Assembly (NCBI RefSeq): GCF_005048265.1
Contig: NZ_SUNH01000007.1
Span: 124,001-188,000, forward strand
Source: Paracoccus hibiscisoli
Lineage (GTDB): Bacteria > Pseudomonadota > Alphaproteobacteria > Rhodobacterales > Rhodobacteraceae
Reading direction: 5' to 3'
DNA length: 64,000 bases
Numbering within the stretch: the stretch's first letter is position 1; the number at the start of each line of letters is the position of its first letter. The notes beneath the pieces were generated by a model that was not told the DNA's origin, did no database searches, and saw nothing but the letters and a program-made list of their open reading frames with translations. A program made the translations under genes and the position numbers. Of this stretch, positions 47,944 through 57,313 are shown piece after piece.

Positions 47944-47979
47944 TGTATAAGTTCTACCTTGGGCCGTTCGCAAAGTCAA
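47944..47979 (-). promoter_or_regulatory. predicted promoter of the GTA operon
   Basis: On the minus strand TTGACT (47979-47974) is followed after 17 bases by TAGAAC (47956-47951). An alternative -10, TATACA (47949-47944), lies just downstream. The start of transcription would be about 95 bases before g1. Confidence 0.45.
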
Positions 47980-48081
47980 CGACTAAACCTGGGCGTGCAT
48001 CACTCTGGCGAAAAACCCTGTCGGAACAAAGGCCTGATACGTGCAACACCCCCTGCGCACGCCGCGCAACACCCCCGGGAA

Positions 48082-48717
48082 TCACCCCTTCGCGGCGGCA
48101 ACAAAGGCGCGGATCAGCGCAACATCCTTGACCCCCGGCGCCGATTCCACGCCTGAACTGACATCGACCACGGGCGCCCCGGTCAGGCGCACGGCCTCGG
48201 CCACGTTGTCCGGCGTCAGCCCGCCCGCCAGCATCCAGGGCCGCAACCACCGCCGCCCGACCAGCAGACGCCAGTCAAAGGCCAGCCCGTTTCCGCCCGG
48301 CAGATCGGCCCCCTTGGGCGGCTTGGCATCAACCAGCAGCATGTCGGCCACGACCCCGTAATCGACCAGTTGCGCCAGATCATCGGGGCCGGACAGGCCC
48401 ACGGCCTTCATCACGGGCAGGCCGGACAGGGCCTTGACCTCGGCCACCCGCGCTGCGGACTCATGGCCGTGCAGCTGGATCACATCCAGCGCCCCTGACT
48501 CCAGAACCTCGGACAACAGCGCATCGCTCGGATCGACAAACAGTCCGACACGCGCCACACCCGGCGGCACATCGGCCACCAGATGCGCGGCCTGCTGCGG
48601 CGTCACCGCCCGCGGCGACTTCGGAAAGAACACGAACCCCAGAAACCGGGCGCCCTCCTCGACGGCCGCCGCCACATGCTCAGCCTCGCGCAGCCCGCAG
48701 ATCTTGACCTCGGCCAA
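48082..48717 (-). CDS. trpF: phosphoribosylanthranilate isomerase
   Basis: TrpF performs the Amadori rearrangement of tryptophan synthesis. The 211-residue TIM barrel begins VKICGLREAEH (catalytic Cys in KICG), has GLFVDPSD and DVIQLHGHE, and ends with VDVSSGVESAPGVKD, whose Asp/Ser bind phosphate. Three bases separate it from lapA upstream. Confidence 0.97.
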   Translation of the reverse strand: MAEVKICGLREAEHVAAAVEEGARFLGFVFFPKSPRAVTPQQAAHLVADVPPGVARVGLFVDPSDALLSEVLESGALDVIQLHGHESAARVAEVKALSGLPVMKAVGLSGPDDLAQLVDYGVVADMLLVDAKPPKGADLPGGNGLAFDWRLLVGRRWLRPWMLAGGLTPDNVAEAVRLTGAPVVDVSSGVESAPGVKDVALIRAFVAAAKG

Positions 48718-48719
48718 GG

Positions 48720-49103
48720 TCAGCGCACCGCAGGCAGCGTCGTGGCCGGTGCGGCGCTTGGCTCGTCCAGAATGGCCAGAACCTCGTCGCGCGGGGCAGC
48801 GTGACGCTGGCGCAGTTGCCCGACCTCGCCCTCCAGACGGGCGACCTCGGCGCTGTGGCGGCGCGCCTCACGGCGGATATGCCCCTCGCGCAGCCACTCC
48901 CAGATCAGCCCCGCCAGCATCCCCAAGGCAAAGGCCACAAAGATCACCAGGAACAGCGGCAGGGTCACCGACCAGGTGCCGCCCAGATACTGACCGAAAT
49001 TGGCCGGAAAGGCCGACAGCACGACCGCCTCGCGGTTCGCCAGGGCCACGGCCACCAGCACCAGCGCAAGCGCTGCGACAAAGATCAGACGGATGAAGCG
49101 CAT
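48720..49103 (-). CDS. LapA domain protein (LPS assembly-related, DUF1049)
   Basis: The 127-residue protein has two membrane spans (about residues 4-24 and 45-68) separated by a short periplasmic loop with ANREAVVLSAFP, and a cytoplasmic coiled-coil-like tail (HSAEVARLEGEVGQLRQRH). This is the LapA layout; E. coli LapA works with LapB in controlling LPS synthesis, but a LapB partner is not adjacent here. Its place between ihfB and trpF is common in alphaproteobacteria. Confidence 0.9.
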   Translation of the reverse strand: MRFIRLIFVAALALVLVAVALANREAVVLSAFPANFGQYLGGTWSVTLPLFLVIFVAFALGMLAGLIWEWLREGHIRREARRHSAEVARLEGEVGQLRQRHAAPRDEVLAILDEPSAAPATTLPAVR

Positions 49104-49139
49104 GAGGGTTCCTCGGTTGCAGCGGGCCGGTTCAGATGG

Positions 49140-49424
49140 TCACGCATCGCCGTTCAGGCGGTCGCGCAACAGCTTGCCGGTCTTGAAAAAGGGCACGTGC
49201 TTTTCCTCGACCTCGACGGATTCGCCGGTGCGCGGATTGCGCCCCGTGCGCGAATCGCGCTTCTTGACCGAGAAGGCACCAAAGCCGCGCAGCTCGACCC
49301 GATCTCCGCGGGCCATCGCGTCGATGACCTCCTCAAAGATGGTGTTCACGATCCGCTCGACATCGCGCCGGAACAGGTGGGGATTTTCGTCGGAGATCTT
49401 CTGGATCAGTTCGGACCGGATCAT
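49140..49424 (-). CDS. ihfB: integration host factor subunit beta
   Basis: IhfB pairs with IhfA to bind and sharply bend DNA in recombination, replication and transcription. The 94-residue length is standard, with [17 protein letters not shown] at the start and the DNA-intercalating arm [21 protein letters not shown] containing the conserved proline. I chose the ATG at 49424 because it gives this exact family start. Confidence 0.97.
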   Translation of the reverse strand: MIRSELIQKISDENPHLFRRDVERIVNTIFEEVIDAMARGDRVELRGFGAFSVKKRDSRTGRNPRTGESVEVEEKHVPFFKTGKLLRDRLNGDA

Positions 49425-49608
49425 GCTTTCCCCCAAATGGACGGGCTTTCCTGCCGTGGCCGTCAGGCCGCGCAGATGACAGGACAGCGCCTTACCGTCC
49501 TTGCAAGTCACGATCAACGCCCGACAGAAGTCACTGGTTTCATAGCGTTGCCAGCTTTGTCGCAGAGGCGCAAGACGCTTGGCGCAGCCGTGATCGGGCG
49601 GCGGCAAG

Positions 49609-49641
49609 AAAAGGCCCGCCCCGGACGAACCGGGACGGGCC
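49609..49641 (-). terminator. intrinsic terminator downstream of rpsA
   Basis: GGCCCG/CGGGCC outer stem (49613-49618 with 49636-49641) and CCGG/CCGG inner stem form a strong hairpin. On the coding strand it is followed by TTTTCTT. It lies 24 bases after the rpsA stop and separates rpsA from ihfB. Confidence 0.85.
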
Positions 49642-49664
49642 AAGGTCTGATGGGGCGGACCCGA

Positions 49665-51344
49665 TCAGCTGTTGCGGTTCAGCGCCGCACCCAGGATGTC
49701 GCCCAAGGACGCGCCCGAATCCGAGCTGCCATAGGTGTCGATCGCCTCTTTTTCCTCGGCGATCTCGCGGGCCTTGATGGACAGACCCAGACGGCGGGTC
49801 TTGGTGTCCACGTTGGTCACGCGGGCATCGACCTTGTCGCCGACATTGAAGCGCTCGGGGCGCTGGTCGGCACGGTCGCGAGCCAGGTCGCTGCGGCGGA
49901 TGAACGACTTGACGCCGTTGAACTCGACCTCGATGCCACCCTCTTCGATCGCGGTGACTTCGGCGGTGACGATGGTGCCACGCTTCACGCCATCAACGGC
50001 CTCGGCCATGTTCTCGTTTTCCAACGATTTGATGGACAGGCTGATGCGCTCCTTCTCGACGTCCACGTCCTGAACGACGGCCTTGACCGTGTCGCCCTTG
50101 CGGAAGTCCTGGATCGCATCCTCGCCACGGGCATCCCAAGAGATGTCCGACAGGTGAACCATGCCGTCGATGTCGCCGTCCAGACCCACGAACAGACCGA
50201 ATTCGGTGATGTTCTTGACCTCGCCTTCGATGACGGTGCCGGTCGGGTGCGTTTCGGCGAACACTTCCCACGGGTTGCGCATCGTCTGCTTCAGGCCCAG
50301 GGACACGCGGCGCTTGGCCTCGTCGATCTCCAGAACCATCACTTCGACTTCCTGAGAGGTCGAGACGATCTTGCCCGGGTGGACGTTCTTCTTGGTCCAG
50401 CTCATTTCCGACACGTGGACCAGACCCTCGACACCGGCTTCCAGCTCCACGAAGGCGCCATAGTCGGTGATGTTGGTCACGCGGCCCTGATGGACCGACT
50501 CGATCGGGAACTTGTCGGCAACCGTATCCCACGGATCGGCCTGCAGCTGCTTCATGCCCAGGCTGATGCGGTGGCTGTCCTTGTTGATCTTGATGACCTG
50601 GACCTTGACGGTCTCGCCGATCGCCAGGATCTCGGACGGGTGGTTGACGCGACGCCAGGCCATGTCGGTGACGTGCAGCAGGCCGTCAACGCCGCCCAGA
50701 TCAACGAACGCACCATATTCGGTGATGTTCTTGACCACGCCGTCGATCGACTGACCTTCGGTCAGGTTCGCGATGACTTCGGCGCGCTGTTCGGCGCGGC
50801 TCTCTTCCAGAATGGCGCGGCGCGACACGACGATATTGCCGCGGCGACGGTCCATCTTCAGAATCTGGAACGGCTGCTTCAGACCCATCAGCGGGCCGGC
50901 ATCGCGCACGGGGCGCACATCGACCTGCGAACCCGGCAGGAAGGCGACAGCGCCGCCCAGATCGACCGTAAAGCCGCCCTTGACGCGACCAAAGATGGCG
51001 CCTTCGACGCGCTCTTCGCTCTCGTAGGCCTTCTCCAGACGGTCCCAGGCTTCCTCGCGGCGGGCCTTTTCACGGCTGATCGACGCTTCGCCGCGGGCGT
51101 TCTCGACGCGGTCCAGATAGACCTCGACCTCGTCGCCGACGCTGATGTTGGGCTCTTCGCCGGGATTGGCAAATTCCTTCAGATCGACGCGGCCTTCCAT
51201 CTTGTAGCCGACGTCGATGATGGCCTGGCCTGCCTCGATGGCAATGACGCGGCCTTTGACAACGCTGCCCTCGTCGGGGGTGTCAATCTCGAGGCTTTCA
51301 TTCAGAAGGGCCTCGAACTCCTCCATAGTCGCTTTAGCGCACAT
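49665..51344 (-). CDS. rpsA: 30S ribosomal protein S1
   Basis: S1 binds mRNA leaders and helps the 30S subunit start translation. The 559-residue protein has six S1 OB-fold repeats. The standard start is MEEFEALLNESLEIDTPDEG, preceded here by MCAKAT. Each repeat shows the GxVxxI...GAFVDLG pattern, for example VKNITEYGAFVDLGGVDGLLH. An AGGA lies upstream of the start. A promoter with a dyad is predicted about 150 bases upstream. Confidence 0.98.
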   Translation of the reverse strand: MCAKATMEEFEALLNESLEIDTPDEGSVVKGRVIAIEAGQAIIDVGYKMEGRVDLKEFANPGEEPNISVGDEVEVYLDRVENARGEASISREKARREEAWDRLEKAYESEERVEGAIFGRVKGGFTVDLGGAVAFLPGSQVDVRPVRDAGPLMGLKQPFQILKMDRRRGNIVVSRRAILEESRAEQRAEVIANLTEGQSIDGVVKNITEYGAFVDLGGVDGLLHVTDMAWRRVNHPSEILAIGETVKVQVIKINKDSHRISLGMKQLQADPWDTVADKFPIESVHQGRVTNITDYGAFVELEAGVEGLVHVSEMSWTKKNVHPGKIVSTSQEVEVMVLEIDEAKRRVSLGLKQTMRNPWEVFAETHPTGTVIEGEVKNITEFGLFVGLDGDIDGMVHLSDISWDARGEDAIQDFRKGDTVKAVVQDVDVEKERISLSIKSLENENMAEAVDGVKRGTIVTAEVTAIEEGGIEVEFNGVKSFIRRSDLARDRADQRPERFNVGDKVDARVTNVDTKTRRLGLSIKAREIAEEKEAIDTYGSSDSGASLGDILGAALNRNS

Positions 51345-51499
51345 GCGTATGCAGTATCCTTTGTGTCTGTTTTCCGGCCTGACGGTTGGCTCCGCCGGTC
51401 TTTATGATGCCCGTGGGGCAACGCCAAAGGGTCGCGGCGTGACGCCCGACCCGATGGAAAGCGGTCTGTTCTGACCATGTCGCCCGTGTGACTGCGGTC

Positions 51500-51528
51500 C
51501 CCTTACGCCGGATCGGCGTGAAATTCAA
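51500..51528 (-). promoter_or_regulatory. predicted rpsA promoter with internal dyad
   Basis: On the minus strand TTGAAT (51528-51523), 17 bases, then TAAGGG (51505-51500). The spacer contains most of a perfect inverted repeat ACGCCG-GAT-CGGCGT (51505-51519), which could be an operator. The leader would be about 150 bases long, enough for S1 autoregulation. Confidence 0.4.
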
Positions 51529-51531
51529 CGC

Positions 51532-52323
51532 CTAAACGCGCCGCCACACGCCCGACGCCCGGCTATAGCGGCTGACCTCGGGTTCGCGGAAATCCGTCTC
51601 CGCCATCGGCGCGACATGCCGCTCCAGGCACAACTCCGGTCCCTCGATGCGCATCAGCGCGAATTCGTTCTGCCCGTCGCTGATCCGCGCGCACAGCGCG
51701 CTGCCCGACTGGATCTGCAGCACGCGCGGATGCCGCCCCGTCTGCAGCAGCGCATCCACCGCCCAGCGATGCAGGTGCCCCGATAGGACCACCTGCACGC
51801 CCGACGCCTCCAGCCGGAACAGCGCCTCCTCGGCGCGGCGCGCCGGGGCCTTGGTCACCTCTGGCAACTGCTGCAGCGGGTGGTGAAGGGCCAGAATGTT
51901 GGTGCCCATCGGATCGACATTGCCGATCACGCGGCCGATCTCTCCGTCGCGGATCTTGCCGCGCTGCCAGGCATAGGGATCGGCGCTGTTGATCGCCATG
52001 ACGCGCACGTCATCGGCCCGCGCCACGGGCGTCAGCACCGGCCCGAAATGCCGCCGATAGCCCGCAAAGGGCCAGAACATCCGCGCCAGAGGATTCCACA
52101 GCGGCACATCGTGATTGCCGGGCATGCAGATCAGCGGCGCCTCGATCCGGTCCAGAAAGGCGCGCGCCTCGCGCATCTGCGCCTCCAGCCCGCGATGGGT
52201 GATGTCGCCGCCCACCACCACCAGGTCGGGGCGCAGGGCCGCGATGCGCGCCAGCAGCGGCTGGACCAGCGCCTGGCGGTGAAATCCGAAATGCAGGTCG
52301 GTCAGATGCAGAATGCGCGTCAC
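51532..52323 (-). CDS. metallophosphoesterase
   Basis: The 263-residue calcineurin-like phosphoesterase shows the metal-ligand motifs in order: LTDLHFG (residues 7-13), GGDITHRG, PGNHDVP and SGHLHRW. It resembles CpdA/ICC-type cyclic-nucleotide phosphodiesterases, but its substrate is not determined. It lies six bases downstream of the lipid-kinase-like gene, so they may be co-transcribed. Confidence 0.92.
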   Translation of the reverse strand: MTRILHLTDLHFGFHRQALVQPLLARIAALRPDLVVVGGDITHRGLEAQMREARAFLDRIEAPLICMPGNHDVPLWNPLARMFWPFAGYRRHFGPVLTPVARADDVRVMAINSADPYAWQRGKIRDGEIGRVIGNVDPMGTNILALHHPLQQLPEVTKAPARRAEEALFRLEASGVQVVLSGHLHRWAVDALLQTGRHPRVLQIQSGSALCARISDGQNEFALMRIEGPELCLERHVAPMAETDFREPEVSRYSRASGVWRRV

Positions 52324-52329
52324 GACGGC

Positions 52330-53286
52330 TCAGTCCCCGGGCCGGTCGGTCTTGCTGACCCCGTCGCGCGGCAGCAGCACGCGCAGCCCGTCATGGCGCA
52401 CCTGCATGCGGAACGGGCTGTTCAGCACGGTCTTTTCGCCGTCATGCGCGACCAGCTGGCGGCGCTTGGGCGTCTCGATGGTCAGCGCATCCGTCAGGAT
52501 CAGCTCGAAATCGTCGTTCTTGGCGCTTTTGCCCATCGCCATGCGCAGGGCCGACCGCATCAGCGGCAGGGGCCGCTTGGCCTTGGCGATCAGCACCGCG
52601 AATTCGCCGCGCCGGATCTGCGCCGCCCCCTCCAGCCCGAAACTGTCCAGCTGATAGGCACTGCGCGCGACAAAGACCAACGCGCTGGTATGCCGGGTCT
52701 CCTGCCCGTCGACGCGGGCCACCAGCTGCATCGGGCGGCGCAACCGGCGCAGCGCGACCAGCACCGACCAATAGGCCGCCAGCCGCGACCGCCCCCAGCG
52801 GCGATAGATCCCCTCGCGCGTCTTCAGGATCTGCGGATAGGCGCCCAGGCTGACGTTGTTCAGAAAGATCAGGTCGTTGACATCGCCCACGTCGACCGCC
52901 TCGACCCGCGCGTCCAGGATCGTGTCCAGCGCGTCGTCGATGGTCTCTCCCACGCCCAGATCGCGCGCGAAATAGTTGAACGTGCCGCCGGGCAGCACGC
53001 CCATGATCACATCCGTGCCGGTCAACGCGCCAGCGACCGCCGATTGCGTGCCGTCCCCCCCCGCGGCGATCACCAGGTCATAGCCCTCAGCCGCCACCTG
53101 GCGCGCCAACGCGGGCAGATCACTGCCCTTGCGGCTTTCGCGCAGCCGATAGCTGCCGCAGGCGGGTGCCAGCCGTTCCTTCAGCAGGGCACGCAGCTCG
53201 GCATGCTTTTTCTTGCCCGATCCGCGATTCATGACGACGCAGACGTTCGCGTCGGCCAGATCGAGCCGATCCGTGGTGCTTTGCAT
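52330..53286 (-). CDS. diacylglycerol kinase family (lipid kinase-like) protein
   Basis: The 318-residue protein has the DAGK catalytic signature: NRGSGKK near the start, GGDGTQSAVAG, and VLPGGTFNYFARDLGV. A C-terminal beta-sandwich domain follows. Bacterial members include YegS and DgkB, which phosphorylate lipids. The ATG at 53286 was chosen, with GGGAG about 11 bases upstream. Lipid substrate unknown. Confidence 0.9.
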   Translation of the reverse strand: MQSTTDRLDLADANVCVVMNRGSGKKKHAELRALLKERLAPACGSYRLRESRKGSDLPALARQVAAEGYDLVIAAGGDGTQSAVAGALTGTDVIMGVLPGGTFNYFARDLGVGETIDDALDTILDARVEAVDVGDVNDLIFLNNVSLGAYPQILKTREGIYRRWGRSRLAAYWSVLVALRRLRRPMQLVARVDGQETRHTSALVFVARSAYQLDSFGLEGAAQIRRGEFAVLIAKAKRPLPLMRSALRMAMGKSAKNDDFELILTDALTIETPKRRQLVAHDGEKTVLNSPFRMQVRHDGLRVLLPRDGVSKTDRPGD

Positions 53287-53358
53287 GGACAAGGGGTCTC
53301 CCGGGACAGCGGTCATGTGTCGGGACCAAACACCCAAAGCCCGCGCCGGGTTGCATCC

Positions 53359-53559
53359 TCAGATCAGCCGCGCCGCCGCCAGTGCCGAGGGTTTCAGCCC
53401 CTGCCCGCCCTCCTGCACGAATGCCTGCAGCTGTGCCCGCATCCGAGGCTCCCAGAAATCGCGCAGATGGGCCGCGATCTTGTCGGGCGCATCGCCGGGC
53501 TGAGTGTCAAAGAACGTGGCGATCTGGTTGGCCATCAGGACCATCTTGTCAGGCGACAT
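53359..53559 (-). CDS. fdsD: formate dehydrogenase subunit delta
   Basis: The 66-residue protein matches FdsD, needed for cofactor insertion or stability of the NAD-dependent molybdenum formate dehydrogenase, with MVLMANQIATFF and HLRDFWEPRMRAQL as landmarks. Its ATG lies inside the end of fdhD (11-base overlap), so it closes the fds operon. Too small for firm assignment without context, but the context is decisive. Confidence 0.9.
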   Translation of the reverse strand: MSPDKMVLMANQIATFFDTQPGDAPDKIAAHLRDFWEPRMRAQLQAFVQEGGQGLKPSALAAARLI

Positions 53560-54373
53560 GGGATACCTCGGCGCGCAGCCGTTGGGGGTGAGAGAACAGA
53601 TCGAACCCGTCGCCGCGGGCAAAGGCCGCCAGCGTGATACCCGCCCCCTGCGCCAGGCGCAGCGCATGGGCGGTGGGGGCCGACACGGCGATGATGACCG
53701 CGCCCCCGGCAATGGCGCATTTCTGCACCATCTCGGTCGACACGCGGCTGGTCAGCACGAACGCGCCGGTCGTCGCATCGACGCCCTGCCGCGCCATCGC
53801 GCCGATCAGCTTGTCCAGCGCGTTGTGCCGCCCCACATCCTCGCGCGCCAGCACGATGCCCCGCCCGGGCACCAAGAACCCCGCCGCATGGACGGCGCGC
53901 GTCTGGTCATGCAACGGCTGCCAGGCCCGCAGAGCCTCGGTCGCCCCGGCGATCTGGCCCGCATCCAGCACCGGCCCCGCATCGCCCAGCTGGGGCAGCG
54001 CGCGCACGGCCTCGTCCAGGCTGTCGATGCCGCACAGCCCGCAGCCCACCGGCCCGGCCATGAACCGACGCCGCGCGGCCAGGGCCTCGGTGCGGTCGTC
54101 CGCGATCCACATCTGCGCCTCCAGCCCCTTGGGATGGGCCAGAACCTCCAGCCGCTCGATCTGGGCGGGGTGCGTCACGATCCCCTCGGTCAGGGAAAAC
54201 CCCACCGCAAAATCCTCAAGGTCGGCGGGCGTGGCCATCATCACGGCCTGGGTCGAGCCGCCATAGACCATCGCCACCGCCGTCTCCTCGGGCAGGGTGC
54301 GGGTCACGGCGCTGGTTCTGCCCGCGCGGACATGGGTCGCGCGGGCGGTCTGGGCAGGGGTCGGCAGGGTCAT
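53549..54373 (-). CDS. fdhD: formate dehydrogenase accessory sulfurtransferase
   Basis: FdhD (FdsC in this operon type) transfers sulfur from a desulfurase to the molybdenum cofactor, which formate dehydrogenase needs. The 274-residue product has the CGxC motif with Cys111 and Cys114 (GCGLCG) and the conserved VSGRISFE-like VLTSRVSTEM and GREDVGRHN-type AREDVGRHNALDK. Three bases separate it from fdsA. Confidence 0.95.
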   Translation of the reverse strand: MTLPTPAQTARATHVRAGRTSAVTRTLPEETAVAMVYGGSTQAVMMATPADLEDFAVGFSLTEGIVTHPAQIERLEVLAHPKGLEAQMWIADDRTEALAARRRFMAGPVGCGLCGIDSLDEAVRALPQLGDAGPVLDAGQIAGATEALRAWQPLHDQTRAVHAAGFLVPGRGIVLAREDVGRHNALDKLIGAMARQGVDATTGAFVLTSRVSTEMVQKCAIAGGAVIIAVSAPTAHALRLAQGAGITLAAFARGDGFDLFSHPQRLRAEVSHVA

Positions 54374-54376
54374 CGG

Positions 54377-57313
54377 TCACTCCGCGGCTGACAGGACCCG
54401 CCGCGACCTTTCGGCCTGCGCCTGATAGTCCCGCTGCCAGTCCGAGGGACCGTTCGAGGGGCTGACCTGCACGGCGGTGACCTTGTATTCCGGGCAATTG
54501 GTCGCCCAGTCCGAAAAATCGGTCGTCACCACGTTAGCCTGCGTCATCGGATGGTGAAAGGTCGTATAGACCACGCCCGGCGACACCCGGTCGGTCAGCA
54601 CCGCCCTGAGCGTCGTCTCTCCGGCCCGGCTGGCCAGCCGCACCCAGTCGCCCTCGTTGACGCCCCGCACCTCCGCGTCATGGGGGTGGATCTCCAACAC
54701 GTCCTGGTCGTGCCAGATGCTGTTTTCGGTCCGCCGCGTCTGCGCGCCGACATTGTATTGCGACAGGATGCGCCCGGTGGTCAGCAACAGCGGGAACCGC
54801 GGGCCGGTCCGTTCATCCGTCGCCACGTATTCGGTGATCATGAAATGACCCCGCCCCGCCTGGAACCCGTCCACATGCATCAGCGGCGTGCCCTGCGGCG
54901 CGGCCTCGTTGCAGGGCCACTGGACCGAGCCAAGCTCCTCCAGCCGCTCATAGCTGACGCCCGCGAAGCTGGGCGTGGTGGCCGCGATCTCGTCCATGAT
55001 CTGGCTGGGATGGGTATAGTGCCAGCCCGCCCTGCCCGTCTCCTTCAGCAGGGCATTGGCCAGCATCTGCGTGACCTCCCAATCCTCGTATCCGTTGCGG
55101 GGCGCCATCACGCGGCGCACGCGGTTGATGCGGCGTTCGGCATTGGTGAATGTGCCGTCCTTCTCCAGGAAACTGGACCCGGGCAGAAAGACATGCGCGT
55201 AATTCGCGGTCTCGTTCAGGAACAGGTCATGGACGATCACGCATTCCATCGCCTTGAGGCCCGCGGCCACGTGATGGGTATCGGGGTCCGATTGCAGGAT
55301 GTCCTCTCCTTGGCAATACAGCCCCTTGAACGTCCCCTCGACCGCCGCATCCAGCATGTTCGGGATGCGCAGGCCCGGCTCGGGGTCGATCTTGACCCCC
55401 CAGGCCGCCTCGAAGATGGCGCGCACATCCGGCAGCTTGACGTGGCGGTATCCCGGCAGCTCGTGCGGGAACGACCCCATGTCGCAGGCGCCCTGCACGT
55501 TGTTCTGACCGCGCAGCGGGTTCACCCCCACGCCGGGCCGCCCGATATTGCCGGTCAGCATCGCCAGGTTTGCGATGGCCATGACGGTGGTCGATCCCTG
55601 GCTGTGCTCGGTCACGCCCAGCCCGTAATAGATCGCGCCATTGCCGCCCGTCGCGAACAGCCGCGCCGCCGCGCGCAGATCGGCGGCGGGAACACCGGTC
55701 AGCGCCTCGACAGCCTCGGGGGCGTGGCGGGGGTCGGCGATGAACTCGGCGTAATGCTGGAACTCGTCCCAATCGCAGCGGTCGCGGATATAGGCCTCGT
55801 CCATCAGCCCCTCGGTCACGATCACATGCGCCATCGCGCTGACCACAGCCACATTGGTGCCCGGACGCAGCGGCAGGTGGTGATCGGCCTCGACATGGGC
55901 GGAACGCACGATGTCGGTGCGGCGCGGATCGACGACGATCAGCCGCGCCCCCGCCCGCAGGCGCTTTTTCAACCGGCTGGCAAAAACCGGGTGCCCGTCC
56001 GTGGGGTTCGCGCCGATGATCAGCACCACGTCGGTCTGTTCCACGGAATCGAAATCCTGCGTCCCGGCCGATGTGCCAAACGTTTTGCCCAGCCCGTAAC
56101 CCGTGGGCGAATGACAGACGCGCGCGCAGGTGTCGGTATTGTTGTTGCCGAACACCGCGCGGGTCAGCTTCTGGACCAGATAGGTTTCCTCATTGGTGCA
56201 ACGGCTGGAGGTGATGACCCCCACCGACCGCCGCCCGTGCCGCTCCTGGATGGCGTGCATGCGACGGGCCGCAAAGGCCAGCGCCTCGTCCCAGGCGACC
56301 TCGCGCCAGGGCTCGTCGATGCTGTCGCGGATCATCGGCGACAGGATGCGGTCCTTGTGCGCGGCATAGCCATAGGCAAAGCGCCCCTTGACGCAGCTGT
56401 GGCCGCGGTTGGCCTTGCCGTTCTTCCACGGCACCATGCGCACCAGCGTGTCGCCGTTCATCTCGGCCTTGAAGCTGCAGCCGACGCCGCAATAGGCGCA
56501 GGTGGTGATGACCGACCGCGTCGGCGTACCCAGCGCGGCCACCGACTTCTCCTGCAGGGTCGCGGTCGGGCAGGCCTGCACGCAGGCCCCGCAGCTGACG
56601 CAATCGCTGGCCAGGAAATTCTCTCCGGCGACGGCCACGCGGCTGTCAAAGCCCCGCCCCTCGATGGTCAGCGCGAATGTCCCCTGCACCTCCTCGCAGG
56701 CCCGCACGCAGCGCGAACAGACGATGCACTTGCTGGGATCATAGGTGAAATAGGGATTGCTGTCGTCCTTGGGGATGAACAGCGGGTTGTCATGCCCACC
56801 ACGCAGCCGCGCCTCGGCCTGAGACCGCGCGCCCTGCCCCGAGACGTCGAAATGGTTCGCGCCGGGCGTATAGCGCACATCGCGCAATCCCACCTGCCCT
56901 GCCGCATCCTGCAACTCGCAATCGCCATTGGCCGCGCAGGTCAGGCAATCCAGCGGGTGGTCGCTGACATACAGCTCCATCACGCCGCGGCGCAGCTTGC
57001 GGATCTTGTCGGTCTGGGTCCGCACGACCATGCCCTCGGCCACGGGGGTGGTGCAGCTGGCGGGCGTGCCGCGCCGGCCCTCGATCTCGACCACGCACAA
57101 CCGGCAGGACCCGAAGGCCTCCAGGTTGTCGCTGGCGCACAGCTTGGGGATCTGCACCTCGGCCATCATGGCCGCGCGCATCACCGACGTGCCCTCAGGC
57201 ACCGTCACCTGAACCCCATCGATGGTCAGGCAGACGGGCGGGCCGTGGCGGGCGGGGGTGCCCATGTCACGCTCGTCGCCCGGGGCGAATTGGGGGATGA
57301 TGAAGTCTTTCAT
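54377..57313 (-). CDS. fdsA: NAD-dependent formate dehydrogenase, catalytic subunit alpha
   Basis: FdsA oxidises formate to CO2 at a molybdenum bis-MGD centre. The 978-residue product has a 2Fe-2S ferredoxin domain (C59, C70, C73, C87), a His-ligated cluster (H119, C123, C126, C132) and two 4Fe-4S sites (C196-C206 and C238-C248). A further 4Fe-4S site (C272, C275, C279, C307) precedes the molybdopterin domain, whose likely Mo ligand is Cys400 followed by His401 in ARVCHSPTG. The ATG at 57313 overlaps fdsB as ATGA; the longer frame upstream is non-coding. Confidence 0.97.
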   Translation of the reverse strand: MKDFIIPQFAPGDERDMGTPARHGPPVCLTIDGVQVTVPEGTSVMRAAMMAEVQIPKLCASDNLEAFGSCRLCVVEIEGRRGTPASCTTPVAEGMVVRTQTDKIRKLRRGVMELYVSDHPLDCLTCAANGDCELQDAAGQVGLRDVRYTPGANHFDVSGQGARSQAEARLRGGHDNPLFIPKDDSNPYFTYDPSKCIVCSRCVRACEEVQGTFALTIEGRGFDSRVAVAGENFLASDCVSCGACVQACPTATLQEKSVAALGTPTRSVITTCAYCGVGCSFKAEMNGDTLVRMVPWKNGKANRGHSCVKGRFAYGYAAHKDRILSPMIRDSIDEPWREVAWDEALAFAARRMHAIQERHGRRSVGVITSSRCTNEETYLVQKLTRAVFGNNNTDTCARVCHSPTGYGLGKTFGTSAGTQDFDSVEQTDVVLIIGANPTDGHPVFASRLKKRLRAGARLIVVDPRRTDIVRSAHVEADHHLPLRPGTNVAVVSAMAHVIVTEGLMDEAYIRDRCDWDEFQHYAEFIADPRHAPEAVEALTGVPAADLRAAARLFATGGNGAIYYGLGVTEHSQGSTTVMAIANLAMLTGNIGRPGVGVNPLRGQNNVQGACDMGSFPHELPGYRHVKLPDVRAIFEAAWGVKIDPEPGLRIPNMLDAAVEGTFKGLYCQGEDILQSDPDTHHVAAGLKAMECVIVHDLFLNETANYAHVFLPGSSFLEKDGTFTNAERRINRVRRVMAPRNGYEDWEVTQMLANALLKETGRAGWHYTHPSQIMDEIAATTPSFAGVSYERLEELGSVQWPCNEAAPQGTPLMHVDGFQAGRGHFMITEYVATDERTGPRFPLLLTTGRILSQYNVGAQTRRTENSIWHDQDVLEIHPHDAEVRGVNEGDWVRLASRAGETTLRAVLTDRVSPGVVYTTFHHPMTQANVVTTDFSDWATNCPEYKVTAVQVSPSNGPSDWQRDYQAQAERSRRVLSAAE

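Noticed and set aside
48801..51407. Open frame of 868 codons antisense to rpsA, ihfB and lapA
   Set aside because: Shadow of three well-supported genes; composition is repetitive and no family is recognisable.
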